A stretch of DNA of 64,000 bases from Epiperipatus broadwayi (taxonomy: Eukaryota; Onychophora; Udeonychophora; Euonychophora; Peripatidae), in contig JAQFVV010006197.1 in the NCBI GenBank assembly GCA_028023455.1, positions 16,677,254 through 16,741,253 on the forward strand, read 5' to 3'. A model generated the notes under the pieces. The model was not told the origin of the DNA. It did not search any database and saw only the letters and a list, made by a program, of their open reading frames with translations. Both the position numbers and the translations under genes were made by a program. Numbering within the stretch: position 1 is the first letter of the stretch; each line of letters begins with the position of its first letter. Shown one piece after another: positions 11,734-25,520 of the stretch.

Positions 11734-13397
11734 TGTACCGGGTCGAACCGCTGAAACCATCTACTTATACGTATATAAGTTTTGGCCGGTTTCAAACTCT
11801 TTCATAATACATTTATAATCTTATAAAGGTTACGTGAATGAACCGGCACGTTTGAGCAAAATGGGAGATCTTATTGATAGCTTTAACTATCAACAATGGC
11901 CCATCTTGGCTGCTAGATTCAAACCCCTACTATCCAAACACTTTATTTGTTTCGGAGTAAACTCCAGGCGCCAGCTATCTATTCAAAAGAATAAACAACG
12001 TCTTTGGTCAGTAGGCTCATAATCCAGCGCTCGAAACCATCCCATAAACTAGCCCAGTCTAATTTTAATCAGTAATAAATTATACAAAATTGGTGGTGGA
12101 AAGAATTAATAAAAGGTTGGTAAAAAGAATTGACCGACAAATAAAGTTTATGTTTTAAAGACAATTTATTAACTAACATTAAATCATTTTAAACATTCTA
12201 TAAATTTAATATAATACACACACATTTTAAATTAACATTTCTAGACTAGTTTAAATATTCTTGTAGATTTTAATAATAGAACACTGGTATTTATCTGATT
12301 TAACTAATAACACTGATATAATGATCACGCACATATTAACTCATAATAATAAAGCATTAATAGCATTTGAAACTTAAACATACATAACAATAGTTCATTT
12401 TATGTATGATAAGAGTTCATATAATTTGAATCTTGAATATTTACGAATTACAGCGGTGGCTACTACATATAAATGATAATAAATAAATGTTTACCTAGGA
12501 TTTTTGGGAACGGGGATATTGCTTGTTGTTGACTGCTTCTGCTGCTTCTGATGGATTATATCTAACCGGTTAGATTTGGATATTTCTTGAAGAGATTTTA
12601 TGCGAAACCATTTTCTTTATTCTTGAAGACAGTTGAACGTTTGACGGAGGATTTCTGAGTTGTTATGCAGACATTATTTCTCAGGCAGGTTTTGATGATC
12701 TTGTTGGACTAAAAAGGCTGGAGCACAAGCATATATTTCCAAAAGCTGCTCAACAATGCATGTTTGTTTCTGGATTCATAATAGAAATTGCACAAGACTG
12801 TCACTGCAAACTAGACTGAATAAAAACTCTTAACTGATTATCCGATAAAATATTCCGTATTTATACTGACGAAATGTTTTCCTTTTGATATCCTGTGTTG
12901 TCAAAATTTTTTAGCAATTAATCCTAAGACAATGTGTTTTTTGATTGATTGTTTAATTAGTAGTAGCTATTTCAAAACGTGTTGTTTTCATATCTTTAAT
13001 TAGTAGCGCACCACTGTGTGTTTTTTTTTTTTAAATACATTTTTCATTTATTTATAATATTTAATACTGATGCATTTTTTTTTACATTTGCACGCGCATA
13101 TATAATTTTACTCTACACATCAAAACTAGTTTTAAGATTATTTTTCTTCTTTAATTTAAATGAAGAGATTTATATATTTTTTTAAAGCTTTTAAATTGTA
13201 TTTCACTAATAATAATAAACTCTTTACTTCCTTTTTATAAAACCTTCAGTTTAACTTTAAGAAACCCCCCTTCCCACTTTAAATCAATGATTTTTCAACT
13301 TTTATTTCAAACTCTTTTGCGAAAGATTTTTTTGTTTTAATAATTTTTTTACGACAAAATTATTTTATATACATGTGCCAATTTGGGCCTTGGCACA
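11734..13397 (-). mobile_element. Solo LTR A (1.66 kb) in a (TA)n tract
   Basis: Read on the minus strand the element begins at 13397 with TGTGCCAA, followed 8 bp later by TTGGCACA. This gives a perfect 8-bp stem (13374-13397). It ends at 11734 with ...CCCGGTACA. Both ends abut (TA)n. A minus-strand TATA box (GTATAAATACG) lies at 12856-12866, about 530 bp from the 5' end. The sequence is clearly homologous, in inverse orientation, to 26598-28318: shared stretches include CACTTTATTTGTTTCGGAGT, TTTAAAGACAATTTATT and the TCTAACCGGTTAGA palindrome. TG...CA termini, length and promoter position fit a solo LTR of a Gypsy-like element. No coding sequence is recognised; the open frame at 11834-12022 is incidental. 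Confidence 0.75.
12856..12866 (-). promoter_or_regulatory. TATA box of LTR A
   Basis: GTATAAATACG on the minus strand, in the position expected for the LTR's U3 promoter. The plus-strand relative at 26.6-28.3 kb has only a degraded equivalent near 27.14 kb. Confidence 0.45.
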
Positions 13398-14754
13398 ATA
13401 TATATATATATATAGACATTACTTGTTATATAAACACAAACCTGCAATTGCAAGCACAAAGATGGTAATATAATAATAAACATAGAAATAAATTATTAAA
13501 CCTTTTGAGAATCATTATTTCTAGAAAATAAGATTGCCTAAATTTAGATCAGAGCCCCAAAATTATATAAACTACTTTTGTTGTATTTGAATACAAATGT
13601 TTAAAGTTATATACATATAATAAAGAGTATAAATGATATATAATTTATATACTATACAAGAAACCAATACAAATGCAAACATACCATTAATCATATAAAT
13701 TTTAAAAATTTACTATTCAAATAATAAAAAAATAAAAATGTTTAATATTAACAACCCGATATTTTGATTACATTTTGAAGTCATTGAAATGTGAATTATC
13801 GGGCATTTTTATTCTGTTTTACTAGACTCTTTGGCTGTTTAAAATTTTCTGCCTTTATCTTCTTCATGAAAACTAGTAAACTGAGGAAAAAATTAAATGA
13901 CCCTATCCATAAAAATATTTATAAATAATCCAATTTTTTTTTCAGATTTTAACATAATGGACATCATTAGAAAGAAAATTGGAAAATGCAATGAATGCTG
14001 GGATTTCTGTTAATGTCATGCTTGTAGTTTTCATGTAATTTTAAAAAGAACAAAATTTTAATGAAGCACAACCGACGCGCTGTGTTGCTGCTGTATACAG
14101 TTAATGAGTTACAACAACAGTTTACTTTTTCTCTATTTTTATTATATATTTGAGAATAATTTGGTTTTTGACTGAATAATTAGCTGATAATAATATCTAC
14201 ACATATTTTTACACATTTGTCTTATATCTCAATCATTTATGTAATGAATATCTTGCCTAGGCTAATTAATGGTTTCATGTCTTACATTGGGTGGTTATAT
14301 GATCAAACTTCAGAAAGGAATCAGTGATCTATAATTCTTAACAGCACATCTTAAGAATGCTCTCTGCATACATTTTTTAAAATACAAGTTTCAATTCATG
14401 GAATCTTATTGGCATTAGCTCCCTTGTTGGCTCTGCAAGCTCTTGAATTAAAATTTGTCAAACCACTTTAAAATATAATAGTAATTTTCTTTCAAAAAAA
14501 TAATACAGCATTTAATTATATTATTAGATTAGAAAAAGCAATGCTTTTGGGTTTTTTTTCTTAATCTCTATTTTTTAACAGAATATAAACAACAATAAAC
14601 TTTTATTACATTAATGAAAAACACCTTTGTTTCATTTCTACAAATTTATTTCTGTCAAATAAACTAAATAATACTAAATAATCTTTTTCATTTAGCACAT
14701 CATTTTTTTATATTTAAAATACTTATTTAAAATAAAATAATTCATTTACTTGTA
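13398..14754. other. AT-rich DNA with no recognised feature
   Basis: No supported gene, RNA or repeat. The only sign of structure is homopolymer T and A runs. Confidence 0.6.
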
Positions 14755-15332
14755 CAATTTTATCTTTTTAATCATTTTACTTTTTATTAATAATTTTTCT
14801 AATTATTTATTTGTGTAACATTTTTTCCCTTTATTATACAAATCTATCTATGCATATACTCATATCAAATTATTTTGTAATTAAGTCTTTATGGAAGAGA
14901 AATTTTGTCTCAATATAAATATATATTGTTGCATGTGATAAATAAAACATTTATAAATGTAAAAAGTTAGATCTGAAATATTAAAAAATTAATAGTTCTT
15001 ATAATTAGAAAAATTATCTAAACATTTAATGACATTGTAGTATTGATAGTAACAATTTTATCTTTTTAATCATTTTACTTTTTACTAATAATTTCTTTGT
15101 TTATTTTTTCCCTTTATTGTACAAATCTATATATGCATATACTCATATCAAGTTATTTTGTAATTAAGTCTTTATGAAAGAGAAATTTTGTCTCAATATA
15201 AATATATATTATTGCATGTCATAAATAAAACATTTATAAATGTAAAAAGTTAGATCTGAAATATTAAAAAATTAATAGTTCTTATAATTATAAAAATTAT
15301 CTAAACATTTAACATTGTAGTATTGATAGTAA
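14755..15332. repeat. Recent tandem duplication, unit 298 bp
   Basis: Copy 1 is 14755-15052 and copy 2 is 15053-15332. Both start CAATTTTATCTTTTTAATCA and end TAGTATTGATAGTAA. They are nearly identical along their length; copy 2 lacks two short blocks, around the TAATTATTTATTTGTG stretch and the final TGAC. The low divergence implies a young event. No coding potential. Confidence 0.95.
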
Positions 15333-17874
15333 ATATGAGAATTAATATTTCTCCTTTGTTAATCAGGTAGTGTAAAACAATGCAAACGGATTAGTATTTT
15401 TGAAACAATTGTTCTAAATTTATTTCTGACTCAGAAATAGACTTTAAACAAACGATAAGTTTTGTTAATGAAATTTATTTAATTTTCTAATAAAGATTAT
15501 AATTTAATCATGCTAATTAATTTTGATTTACCAAGCCGATTGCATTATTCTACCCGCCATTACATACCTATTTTTAATACATAAAATTTTAAATATACAT
15601 TTTCATATAACATATACAAACCTAAATATTAATTTATACTTAATCCCCCATCACTTTTAATATGTACATGTGATTTACGCACATATAAGACCTATTAAAA
15701 TTATATGAAATATTATTACTGATTTATTTAATTTAAGATTATTAAATCTCTTGTTAACGTTTATTTTGACTACAATTTTTAAAAAAAATTGAAACAAATA
15801 GGTGCGTATATATACGTAGGACTGGGATTTGAATCCAGTTTGTTGGTGAGGGATAGAATAGGACTGTGAAACGTAATTTGAACCTCAGATTCCGTTTCAT
15901 TTTCCTGAACTTGATAAAAAAAAATATTAAAAAAAAAAACCTTACTTGCCCGTCCAAATGACAATGAAACAACCATGTTTGGTTAAGTACTAAGTGGATA
16001 AGATTGTTCATTATGACTTACTCTATCATAATAAATTCTCCTATAAACAAAATTTCCGATCATTATATGTTTTCCAAAATGTGCATGCACCTTTAAGCAA
16101 AAATAAATAAATGGAAAGTTTCAATTCTTTGTGTGTGTGTGTCTACATATATTTTCAAAGGGGTATGCACCATTCCCCCCACTTCATCACTCTATTCTAC
16201 CCTGCTACCTGTTCTCTGCTTTCTCTTTTGGGTTATGGTTGTTTCTTTGCACCTGAAACAGACATAATTCATTAGTAACATTCTTATATATAACATCAAG
16301 ATCTATTGGGTGACTATCATATTTGCTTTCAAATTCTGATCATTGCTATAACATCCAATGTATTCACTCCACCACCCATTGGCAAAATTTATAATGGTAT
16401 TACTACCGGGCGCCAGCCAAATGGAGTGTGATCATGATTACATATAGATACAAGTTTGAACCCATGCACATGATTTTCAATTAAGATCCACTATTACATG
16501 ATTTTATCTTTTTTTTTTCTACACATATACACATATATTTTTAAGCTGTGCTTTAAAATTTTAATTTCATAATATACACCAAAAAAAATCTGTGTTGCTC
16601 ATATAAACAGTACATAAATAGAAAAAAACTTTACATGTCTATGACATTTTCAAATTTCCATTTTCACTACTTTTATATAAAATATATTTCTACATTTCTC
16701 TATCTTCACATACTGTACAGCATATGTTCATATACATCTAACATATATCAAGTAACACTGTACCTACATATCACACATACACACCTATGCACATATATAT
16801 GCAGCGCTACATATACAAGTACATAGATTTTACACACATATACTTCTGTATACATTACATAGTACTATACACTATTGGAAAAGACAGAGAAAAAAAATCT
16901 GGAGAGAAGTTGAAAAAAAATATTCTACATTAACAAAACTCGGGTAGGTAAAAAAAAACTCTTACATATACATTAATATAGTTCAAACAACTTTCACATT
17001 TTCTACAATCTATTTACCCATTTTAATCAGTTTATCAAAAAATTTACAGATTATGGATGGAAAACATGGTATTCCTCTTTACTTTATTAGCAAAACAGTA
17101 TTTGATTTTACAAAATGAATATGACAAAACAAATTTTATATTCTGAAAAATTATGTACATATTAAATTATATATAGCAAATTATACACATATAGCTAATG
17201 AATTATTCAGGGTGTGGGAGTAATTAACAGGCCCCACGATTTTGGGCATCCAAACCCGAGCAAAAAAAAAAAAAAATGTGTAAGATTACAAATTAGAAAA
17301 TATATTTATTATTACCATCCTGCATAATGCCAAAATAAAAGGGTTAAACTATTGCCACTAAGCAAAATTTGATGTCAAAACCACATCTTAAGGTGGGCCA
17401 CAAGTTATAGAGAGACCTCTGGCGGTGCAATTAATTGACCAGTCGCTGATCATATCATACTAACTTTGAGACAATAAAACATTCACTTTCAACCCAGGTT
17501 TTCACCTCAAAATGCTTTTGGACAGTCTGTAAGTACTAATTTTATTAATTTTTACATTTGAGTTGGTTTTAAAAAGAACTCTCGATTACATAAAGCTTTA
17601 TTTAAATTCCACCTTAATTGAGTTGCACAACGTTATCACCTAACGTTCATGGCTGGCCTACAAGGCCCTAAGCCTTCAACAATTGACATGGAAAAAAGAG
17701 TGAATTAGTTCAAAAATCCATGGTAGATAATCAAGATAAAAAAATATAGACATATAAGCTTCCCCATAACAAAACAAATTAAATCAGATAACTTAGCAAA
17801 AGCAAAATGTTATGATTTTAAAATAAACACCATATCGGAACGATAAAACTTTAAAACTTGACAAACAAACATGA
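15333..17874. other. Non-coding DNA with scattered old repeats
   Basis: Includes a (GT)n tract at 16131-16142. GC-richer patches at 15820-15870 (GGATTTGAATCC, weakly B-box-like), 16170-16450 and 17215-17460 look like unidentified repeat remnants. The open frames at 15754-16011 (minus) and 16635-16826 are low-complexity and unsupported. Confidence 0.55.
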
Positions 17875-18512
17875 ATGGAAAACGACAAAGATAATTTTCC
17901 CCATACTAAAGAGAAACCACTCAAAACAGAAAAGAACTCGTTGCGAGATCCTTCTGATGAAGAATTAACTCCTCACTACACAGCAAAATCAATTCCGAAT
18001 GAAAAACATATAAAAACTTTAGTCAAATCTAAAACCTGCAACGGCAAAAATATGCAAAATGTAATTCAAATTAAAACAATGCGATCAGTTGACATCAATC
18101 ATATGAATACTATAGAATATAATACCATTAAGAGTTCCATTCTGTGAACATGGGAAAAAATCATTAATCACATTACACATCGATGGTAGCGCCCGTAAAA
18201 AAAGCAAAAAAACCCCGATCACACTAATAGTGAAGAGATTATATTAAAACCTAATCAGACTGAACAAAATAATAAAAAAAGTCATAATATCCAGGGATTT
18301 GATGTCCTGCAACAAACTACACACACAAGCTTACAAACTGAAGGCACCACAGACATCAGCTCTCCATCTGAAATTAACAAAACAATGGATGTTTCAAACT
18401 TCAAGATGACAATCATGATTCTAATAATGCAATAAAACTTCAAGATGACAATCATGATTCTAATAATGCAATAAATGAACAATTTAGGCAATCAGAAAAA
18501 GATATAAACTGA
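17875..18512 (+). pseudogene. Broken hydrophilic reading frame, possibly a retroelement ORF1 remnant
   Basis: An open frame at 17875-18147 encodes a charged, Lys/Asn/Glu-rich 90-residue peptide. After a stop the style continues in shifted frames (for example SPSEINKTMDVSN near 18360-18397). It ends with two tandem 13-residue repeats, KLQDDNHDSNNAI, encoded by a 38/39-bp DNA duplication at about 18397-18475, followed by NEQFRQSEKDIN and a stop at 18512. Base composition is less AT-biased than the flanks. The disordered, acidic/basic character recalls the tail of the ORF1 protein in the LINE at 21-22.3 kb, but no domain is recognised. A host exon or a gag remnant are alternatives. Confidence 0.3.
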
Positions 18513-20949
18513 ACTAGATAATACACTGTAATGGTAAGAAAAGTAGAGTTGCTTTAACCTAACCTAGAGATGCAAATAGAAGGGGTTCAAACATCTACTC
18601 CTCTAGATTGCTACTAAGCGACTTACTCCTCGAACCTCACTAGAATTTAATCTTAATGTATGCCCGGTAGTCAGGGAGAGGAGAGACCACGAAAAGGAAT
18701 TTTTACATATATAATGATCAGATGTACATACGTATGTCACAAAAGAAAAACAATACTAAGTGGTTTTATTTATAGTGAATGAAAGATAACAGAAATTTTT
18801 ATTATTGACATTAAAATAATTCACACAATGCTTTATTAATAGTGTCACAGGCTATTTTCACTGCAACCGAATAGACATATATGAAAAATCCATTGATCTT
18901 AATGATAAGAACAGACAAAATTTTACATTATAATTTCTTCTTTAAAATATTCCAGCCAATGGAAGTGTTACGTAAAAGAAATCAAGAGAGAGAGACATAA
19001 TTCATTAACTCTGTGGTTGGAGAACATAGAGATAAATAGGTGGTCAAACTCAACTAAATACTTTGGACAGGTTTAAATCACAGCCCTACTTATGATTTAA
19101 GAAGAATGATAAAGTGACCCCAGCAGGAATTTCCAGCCATAATTGAAACATTTCCATGAGATTTTGAGAAAGATTTCTTAATAAATATAAATATACATAA
19201 CAGTTACCAAGAGGTTAACACAAGACCGGATAGCTCTCCGTCTCTAATCTAGGTTAGAAAGAAAAATGGAACCCGTTCGCTAAATGTGTGACCCGGATTC
19301 AGGATCGGAGTTTTTGTTGCTTATGTCCAGTTACATACATTGAAAGGACTGAGATCGACATGGGATCCAGAACAATTTATTTGTTTTTCAGAAGGTCCGA
19401 ATGTAGGTATGTTAACCTAAGCAAACCTGGCAAAAGAAGCACTGTAATATATGCTGAGCAGTCCAGTAGATCGCCCGAGGCACAATGCCATATAAATACG
19501 GTCAACGACCTTTAAATTTAAAAAGAAACCCTGTGCAAAATATAAATATTAAGAAAGCTCAACTATCGCTGAAAATCCGCAGAAAAATAATAACTTCCCT
19601 TTTATAAAATTCAGATCACTAAAACAAGAGGGCGGATATTTTATTGATTTAGTCGAATTTTAACCAACACACCCCAGAGTCAATGCTATTTAATAATTTT
19701 TAATACATATTGTCAAAATGTACTCTCTCTTATTACTAAAATATAAATTCGAACGTTTTATTTCACGCTCTTTAAAATATAACTTTAAATTTGTAACCCT
19801 TCATTGACTAAAATATACAGGCATTTGATAAGGATATTTCTTTTATATATATAAAAAATCAAATTAAAATATTGAAAGTTTTCTTATAAAATATTTAGCA
19901 ATTAAATCTTGATTTTAAAAATAGAGTTTTTGCACTTTCTATGATTTGCTTCCTTTTCCTTCCAAAATATATATATAAAATAAATAACTTAATTACTGGA
20001 GTATAATGGTGGAAAGTGAAACGAACTAATTTTCAATTAAATTTATCAAAGCTATCACCACCATTATATATATAATAATCCCACCCATTACGATATAAAA
20101 AAAGAAAAGAAAGCAATTAATGAAATACCATCTTACAAGATATGATAATATGTAGATTTTTAAAAAAACATATATAAATAAAAATAACTCTAGAGCATTT
20201 GTAAATTACAAAGAGATTTTTATGTGAATTTATGGTAAAGTTACTGGTAACTCGATGGGGTGGGTCAAGATGAGTTCATTAGACGTTTACCGCAAGTCTT
20301 CTCGGTTCTTCAACTTTGTTTTTCGATGTTTGAGGGCAGATATTCACACATACAAGGCAGACACTTTTGTTCTCTGGCTGGCTTACATGGTTACGACTCC
20401 GGCAAAGAGGTTACCCCCGCATTTTTGCAGAGCAACACATTTCTGGATTTTTATTTATCTGCCGAAATAATAGAGTGTAGCTTGAAGTAAGTACAGCAGG
20501 CAAGAGTTCACTACATTGTCTAATTTTTCAGCAAAATTTCTTCCAACAAAATTCTTAATATTTCCCTCTGACCTTCAGCACAGGTTAATCCGCAAGCAAA
20601 AGACCCAGAACAAAAGAAAAGTTCTTTATTTATACCCTGTTTTCCATTATGTTTTTAATCTGCTAATTAGTAGTGAATCATGCCCGTTGTTTCAAATTTT
20701 TCCTGTTATCTATTCTTTTATCTAATTCAGAAAAATGTTTTATTAATTAATTCCTTTTTTTAATGGATTCTATTTAATTAAGAAATTTTATCTTATCGAA
20801 TTCTTCCAACATATATTTTGAAAATAGTTGCAAATATAATTTTAACTTTCTATATTTTATTTTATTAAATCTTTTTTCTTTAACACAATCTCTTCTTTAA
20901 TTTAGGCAACTATTTGAGAAAACAATGAATTTAGTTTGAAAAAGAAACA
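18513..20949. other. Unidentified repeat-like DNA, possible LTR remnants
   Basis: GC-richer blocks at 18540-18700, 19210-19510 and 20240-20470 stand out from the AT-rich background and carry short open frames with no known motif. TATAAATACG at 19491-19500 equals the TATA box of LTR A, and a minus-strand TATA-like GGTATAAATAAAG lies near 20625-20637. An inverted pair (ATAATGGTGG near 20004, CCACCATTATATA near 20057) is present. I cannot assign boundaries or a family. Confidence 0.35.
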
Positions 20950-21049
20950 TACATTCACTGTGGTTGGACTTAGGGTCTTAGTTAGTCCACAGTTAATGTG
21001 AAGCCAGCATATATATATATGCACAGCTTCAACACAAAAAGATAATATC

Positions 21050-22316
21050 ATGGCCAACACTTATGCAAATATTGTAAAATCCAATAATAAAGATAAATCA
21101 TTAACAGGAAACAAAACACACTTTAAATAATCTGCAAGATAATAATAAAGTCACACAACAGTTGATTGAGTTAATGGGAGAATTGGATGATGCATCAGAC
21201 ACAGGAAAGTTCATACATGAACCATCAAACAGTTTTCATGACCAACTTGATAATCATCATCTATATACTGAAACAGTTACTAAATTCAATGAAGCCATGC
21301 CACAAGGATTACTGAAATCTTTTGCTATCTTCAATGATGAAGCCTCACTCATTCTATCCATTACTGACCACTTACTAAGATTATTCCCCATTTCCAACCA
21401 ATAAACTCTTTGACCTTCTAAAAGCCCAAGATCTCTGGAAAGTTATTCAAAGGTTATCATATCACCCAACCCTCGCTATCTAATCCTACAATTACAAACA
21501 TCACAGCAAAATAAGCTTTTAAAACAAATATAGGATACTTGACAACAGATACCTAATTACCATCAATCCAAACATAGTCTGTAACACCTCAATAAGTGGT
21601 AGGGTAAAAAATTGTGGTTTGAGATTCAGCAATTCTGACTTACAAAACCTTATGCCTCATGGGCAAGTCACTTTTAAATACCTTAGGATCCCTGGAATAC
21701 AAGAAGAAATTCCCCAAAATATAGCACTCTTTCAAATTACATTAAAAAAAGGATAGTGCCATTAGATATCCCCCCTCCACAATCTCTGTAGGAAGGGTGC
21801 TTTTTTTCATCTCATTCTGGGGAGTAGAATTGCAATGCTTTGGATGCAGAAAGATGGGACACCTGCTTCGCAACTGCCTCTCCAGACACTGCATCTTTTG
21901 CTGTATCTTTGCCAGTCAGTCACATCAGTGCAGTTCAAAAGAAGAACATCTACAAGAACATCAAAACATGCAACAACCAAAACCCAAAATACAACATAAT
22001 CAAAATAAAAAATTAGAGCATGAGATTTCGATCAAGCTGAAAACATATAGACATTTGACAAAAGATTCTCTTCAAAACAACATAAAAGATCAAAACCAAT
22101 GCCAAGAAACCGACCCACATGGATGTCACCAAATACTTGAAAACAAGACAAACAAAAATGATTTCTCTTCAACAGACACAGGTTCTGACTTTGAGCAAGA
22201 AGAAATAGATGCTGAAACTGGGCAAGAAGAAATGGCAAGCCTGACAGACTCTGGGCCTGACCATGTTCCTAAACACTTCACCATATTACATAAAAGGAAA
22301 AAGCACCAGGACTGAA
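21050..22316 (+). pseudogene. LINE ORF1 (nucleic-acid-binding protein), disrupted
   Basis: The likely original start is ATG at 21050 (MANTYANIVKSNNKDK...), which hits a stop at 21130. Coding continues in another frame at 21162-21404, then again at 21797-22315. The last segment carries a zinc knuckle CFGCRKMGHLLRNC (CX2CX4HX4C, about 21836-21877), followed by further Cys/His residues (RHCIFCC, HQC) that may be a second, damaged knuckle. After it comes a long hydrophilic, acidic C-terminal tail ending in KRKKHQD. In intact relatives this protein coats the element RNA and assists target-primed reverse transcription. At least two frame changes make it non-functional. Confidence 0.75.
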
Positions 22317-22644
22317 ACATACAACCCACAACTTTGGTTCACAACAGTAACAATAACAAAAACATAGACTCAAAATGAAACCATCTCAACCTCTGATGAT
22401 GTACATGGCAATTTCAATCCCAACCATAAGAAACGGAAAGATGAATCTCTAAATTCAGATAAATGATGATATCTCAAACTCATATCATACTCAACCTGAA
22501 GTTAGTATCTCTGGGGAAATAGTCCCCCATGACTTAACATTATGAATCCCCTCAACTGATCTGAAGTCTGCCTAATGCAAAAAACAGCCAGTTTACCACA
22601 AGTCTTATAGCTAAGGAACAAGTAGCCAAGCTATCTACTTCACA

Positions 22645-25520
22645 ATGACATCACTTAACATCAGGGGGCTTAACTCCAAAGACAGGGCTTTTGCTATTTC
22701 ACATTGGTTCAAACTTCAAAAACCAGATATACTTTGTTTATCAGAAACCAAGTTCCACCTTCATACAGACCCCATGATAAAAACAGTTGAGAGCTTTGGT
22801 CACTTTATATACTCTTTCTTGATCTCAGCGACTGCTGGCATTGCTCTTGTCATCAATAGAAACTCAATCATGGACTTCTCAAAATCCTTCACATAGATAC
22901 CAAATGCATTATTGCTGCTATACAAATCCGGGGTTTTCTGTTTACTCTTATCAATGTGTATCTGGTTAAAGATGAACAAATAATATACAAAGTTATACAT
23001 AATATAAACATAGTAATTAGATCGAACCCCAGTCCAATTGTCTGGCTTGGAGATTTCACCACACTTTTGACCACTTGAGAAAAAATGTTTAAAGATGGTT
23101 AACAGAAATATTCATAGTGGGAAAGCACTCTTTCATGATGGAGCCTTCTCTTTCTATACCAAAAGAGCTTGTTCGCTCATAGACCTCATATTCTACTCTC
23201 CTGAAATGAATCAATTCATAGAAATGCACCTCTGGCCTATTGCCTTTTCAGATCATTTTGCAGTTCAAGCTCCCATCAAATTGCAACCACAATCTTCCAT
23301 GCCAACTAATCTCCCTCGGACGATGAGATTACTCATCAGGCACAATATGCCCCCCAATTAATCTCAGACATATACATCACCTTTCAAAAGCATCAGATAT
23401 GGAATCTACCAGCATTACAAGAATGGAATACATTCATAGACAGTACAAAAGTTCATTAACCATTACAACAGATACCAGAAAGGGCCATTACAATTACTCT
23501 CAAAACTTGATAGGATTACATTTGAGCTGAAATACATCCAAGTTACAGAACACAACATCCCAGAAATCCTATGCCTAAAACATACAAATAAACAAACCAG
23601 AATGATTCTTGTGGAATATGTTTGTATTAAGCAAGCATGCAACTATCTGGAACAATAAGATTGCTGGACTCCAGGCTATATTAGATAGGTCCTGGGGTCA
23701 GAAAAAAGAAATTACACACCCTCTTTGTGCCTTGATGGGAACACTTACTCTGGCATCATTATGCTTAACAAAATTAGGGGTTTTTATTCCATCAAACTAC
23801 AACCCATTGGAACTGTTACCAGGCAATGCAAGTTTGTGAAAGATTCAAATAACTCCAACAACATTACTGAAGCCGATGTCATCTTCCAAAATTAAAAGCC
23901 TTCCTGATCACACCCATCCCGGCATGCATGGAATCCCCAGATTTCTTCTAATACACTTGGAAAAATTTACCATACATGTTACAAGGGGAATCATTGATCT
24001 CTTAGCCACTGGTAGCCTACATCACCCAGGGATCTATTTTATATTAGTGGTCCCTTTTATAAAAAAAACGATCTACCCATTGATCTAAATAACATTAGTC
24101 CAATATCCATGGTTCCTCTTCTATTCAAAATTGTTGAAAGCATTATAAAAGATAAAATTCAAGAGAAAATCATACCAAAGCTTTCCAGACATCAATATGC
24201 CAAGAAGGGTTCATCGACCGTTTATGCTGTCAGCTGATTTTGACTCATTGATCATATCCATAGAAAAAGACAATCCTGGCGAACTAGATTTTGCCAGGGC
24301 TTTTGATTCTGTTCGAATAGATGCTACTTGGTGAACTGGAGGTCTTTCGGGTTCCTCCGGCCTACATTCGGATCATGGAGAATCTCCTAGCAAATCATGA
24401 GATTTTTTTCTCTGAATGGGAGAACTGCCCCTGGTTTCAAACCCTGCATCTCCATCCCTCAGGGCTCCTCATTAAGTGCTCTCCTTTTCATGCTCTATAT
24501 AAATCCCTTGCTTATGAGCATTGAAGATACACTCCCTGGAATTTCCATCTTTTTGCTTAATGAAAACATCTTCCACATCTCCTACATGGATGATGTGGTG
24601 GTGTTTCTCAAATCACATGAAGAAATAAACATTCTTGAAAGCCTAGCAACAGGATAACAGGTTCATTACAAGCTATGCCTCAGCCTTTCTTGGGATTCAA
24701 TATGTCCCTATTTCCCATGGCAATGAGGATGGAAAATACAACAAAGACAAACAAAATAGACATCACTATAACATGCCTTTCAAGAATATACATAACCATA
24801 TTTGGAAAAGTATCACTTCTCAACTCCCTTATACTTTCCAAGATCTAATATTATTTTGCAGGCTTTAAACCAACAGAAGCTTTCATTAAAAAAGTAGAAT
24901 CCCACTGTCTACAACTGTAGAGGTGGGTGCAGATCATTTATCAGTCTGCACACCCTTCGAAAGCAAAGAGACATGAATGGACTGGGACTGCACTCAATAA
25001 AAGCATTTGCTATACAGAGAACAAAATATAATCTTTAAACTTTACTCTGACTGCAGGACTTTCCAATGTCCACTCCCCAAAGAACAAGTTCTTCCCACTG
25101 ATAGAACACGCTCTCCAAGGTGCACTTCCATCTGGCTTCAAACACCTCATATATTTCTGCTCAACTCGTACCTTCTGCAACTATGTTCAGTACAAAAATA
25201 GCCTATTGGGTAAGCCTTAACCTATCCAACCCAAATACTCAGAAGGCACACACCTCCCCATTGACATAAACATACTGTACAAATTAGCCCGTAGATTGAA
25301 ATTGGCACCTAAACACACAGACCTCAAAATTAACCTAGATAACCTTTCCACAGCTATATTTCTTAATAAAAGAGGCTTCAACCTAGATCCCATCTGCTGT
25401 CTCTACCAGAAGATATTGACCATATTCTTTGCCCAGTCTGGCTAGGACTAAGACAAAACTTCCAGAAACACATTAAAAATAATGATTTGGATCTAACATC
25501 ACTTTAAGGGGTCATAATTA
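22645..25520 (+). pseudogene. LINE ORF2 (endonuclease and reverse transcriptase), disrupted
   Basis: The endonuclease domain opens with TSLNIRGLNSKDRAF, then LQKPDILCLSETKF, GIALVIN, VWLGDF (about 23037-23054), SLIDLIFYS and FSDHFAV. This is the usual order of the EEP-fold nuclease, with its catalytic Asp and SDH motifs. Reverse transcriptase follows: HPGMHGIPRFLL (about 23910), NISPISMVPLLFKIVE, a degraded LDFARAFDSV motif A, IPQGSSLSALLFMLYINPLL motif B and SYMDDVVVF motif C (about 24577-24605). Further C-terminal fragments run to about 25.5 kb. Frames change repeatedly and stops occur throughout. In living relatives the protein nicks DNA and copies the element RNA onto the nick. Confidence 0.85.

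Noticed and set aside
16405-16430. Retroviral primer binding site (TGGCGCCCGG on the minus strand)
   Set aside because: Only 10 bases fit, the following bases do not continue the tRNA match, and no LTR or gag lies next to it.
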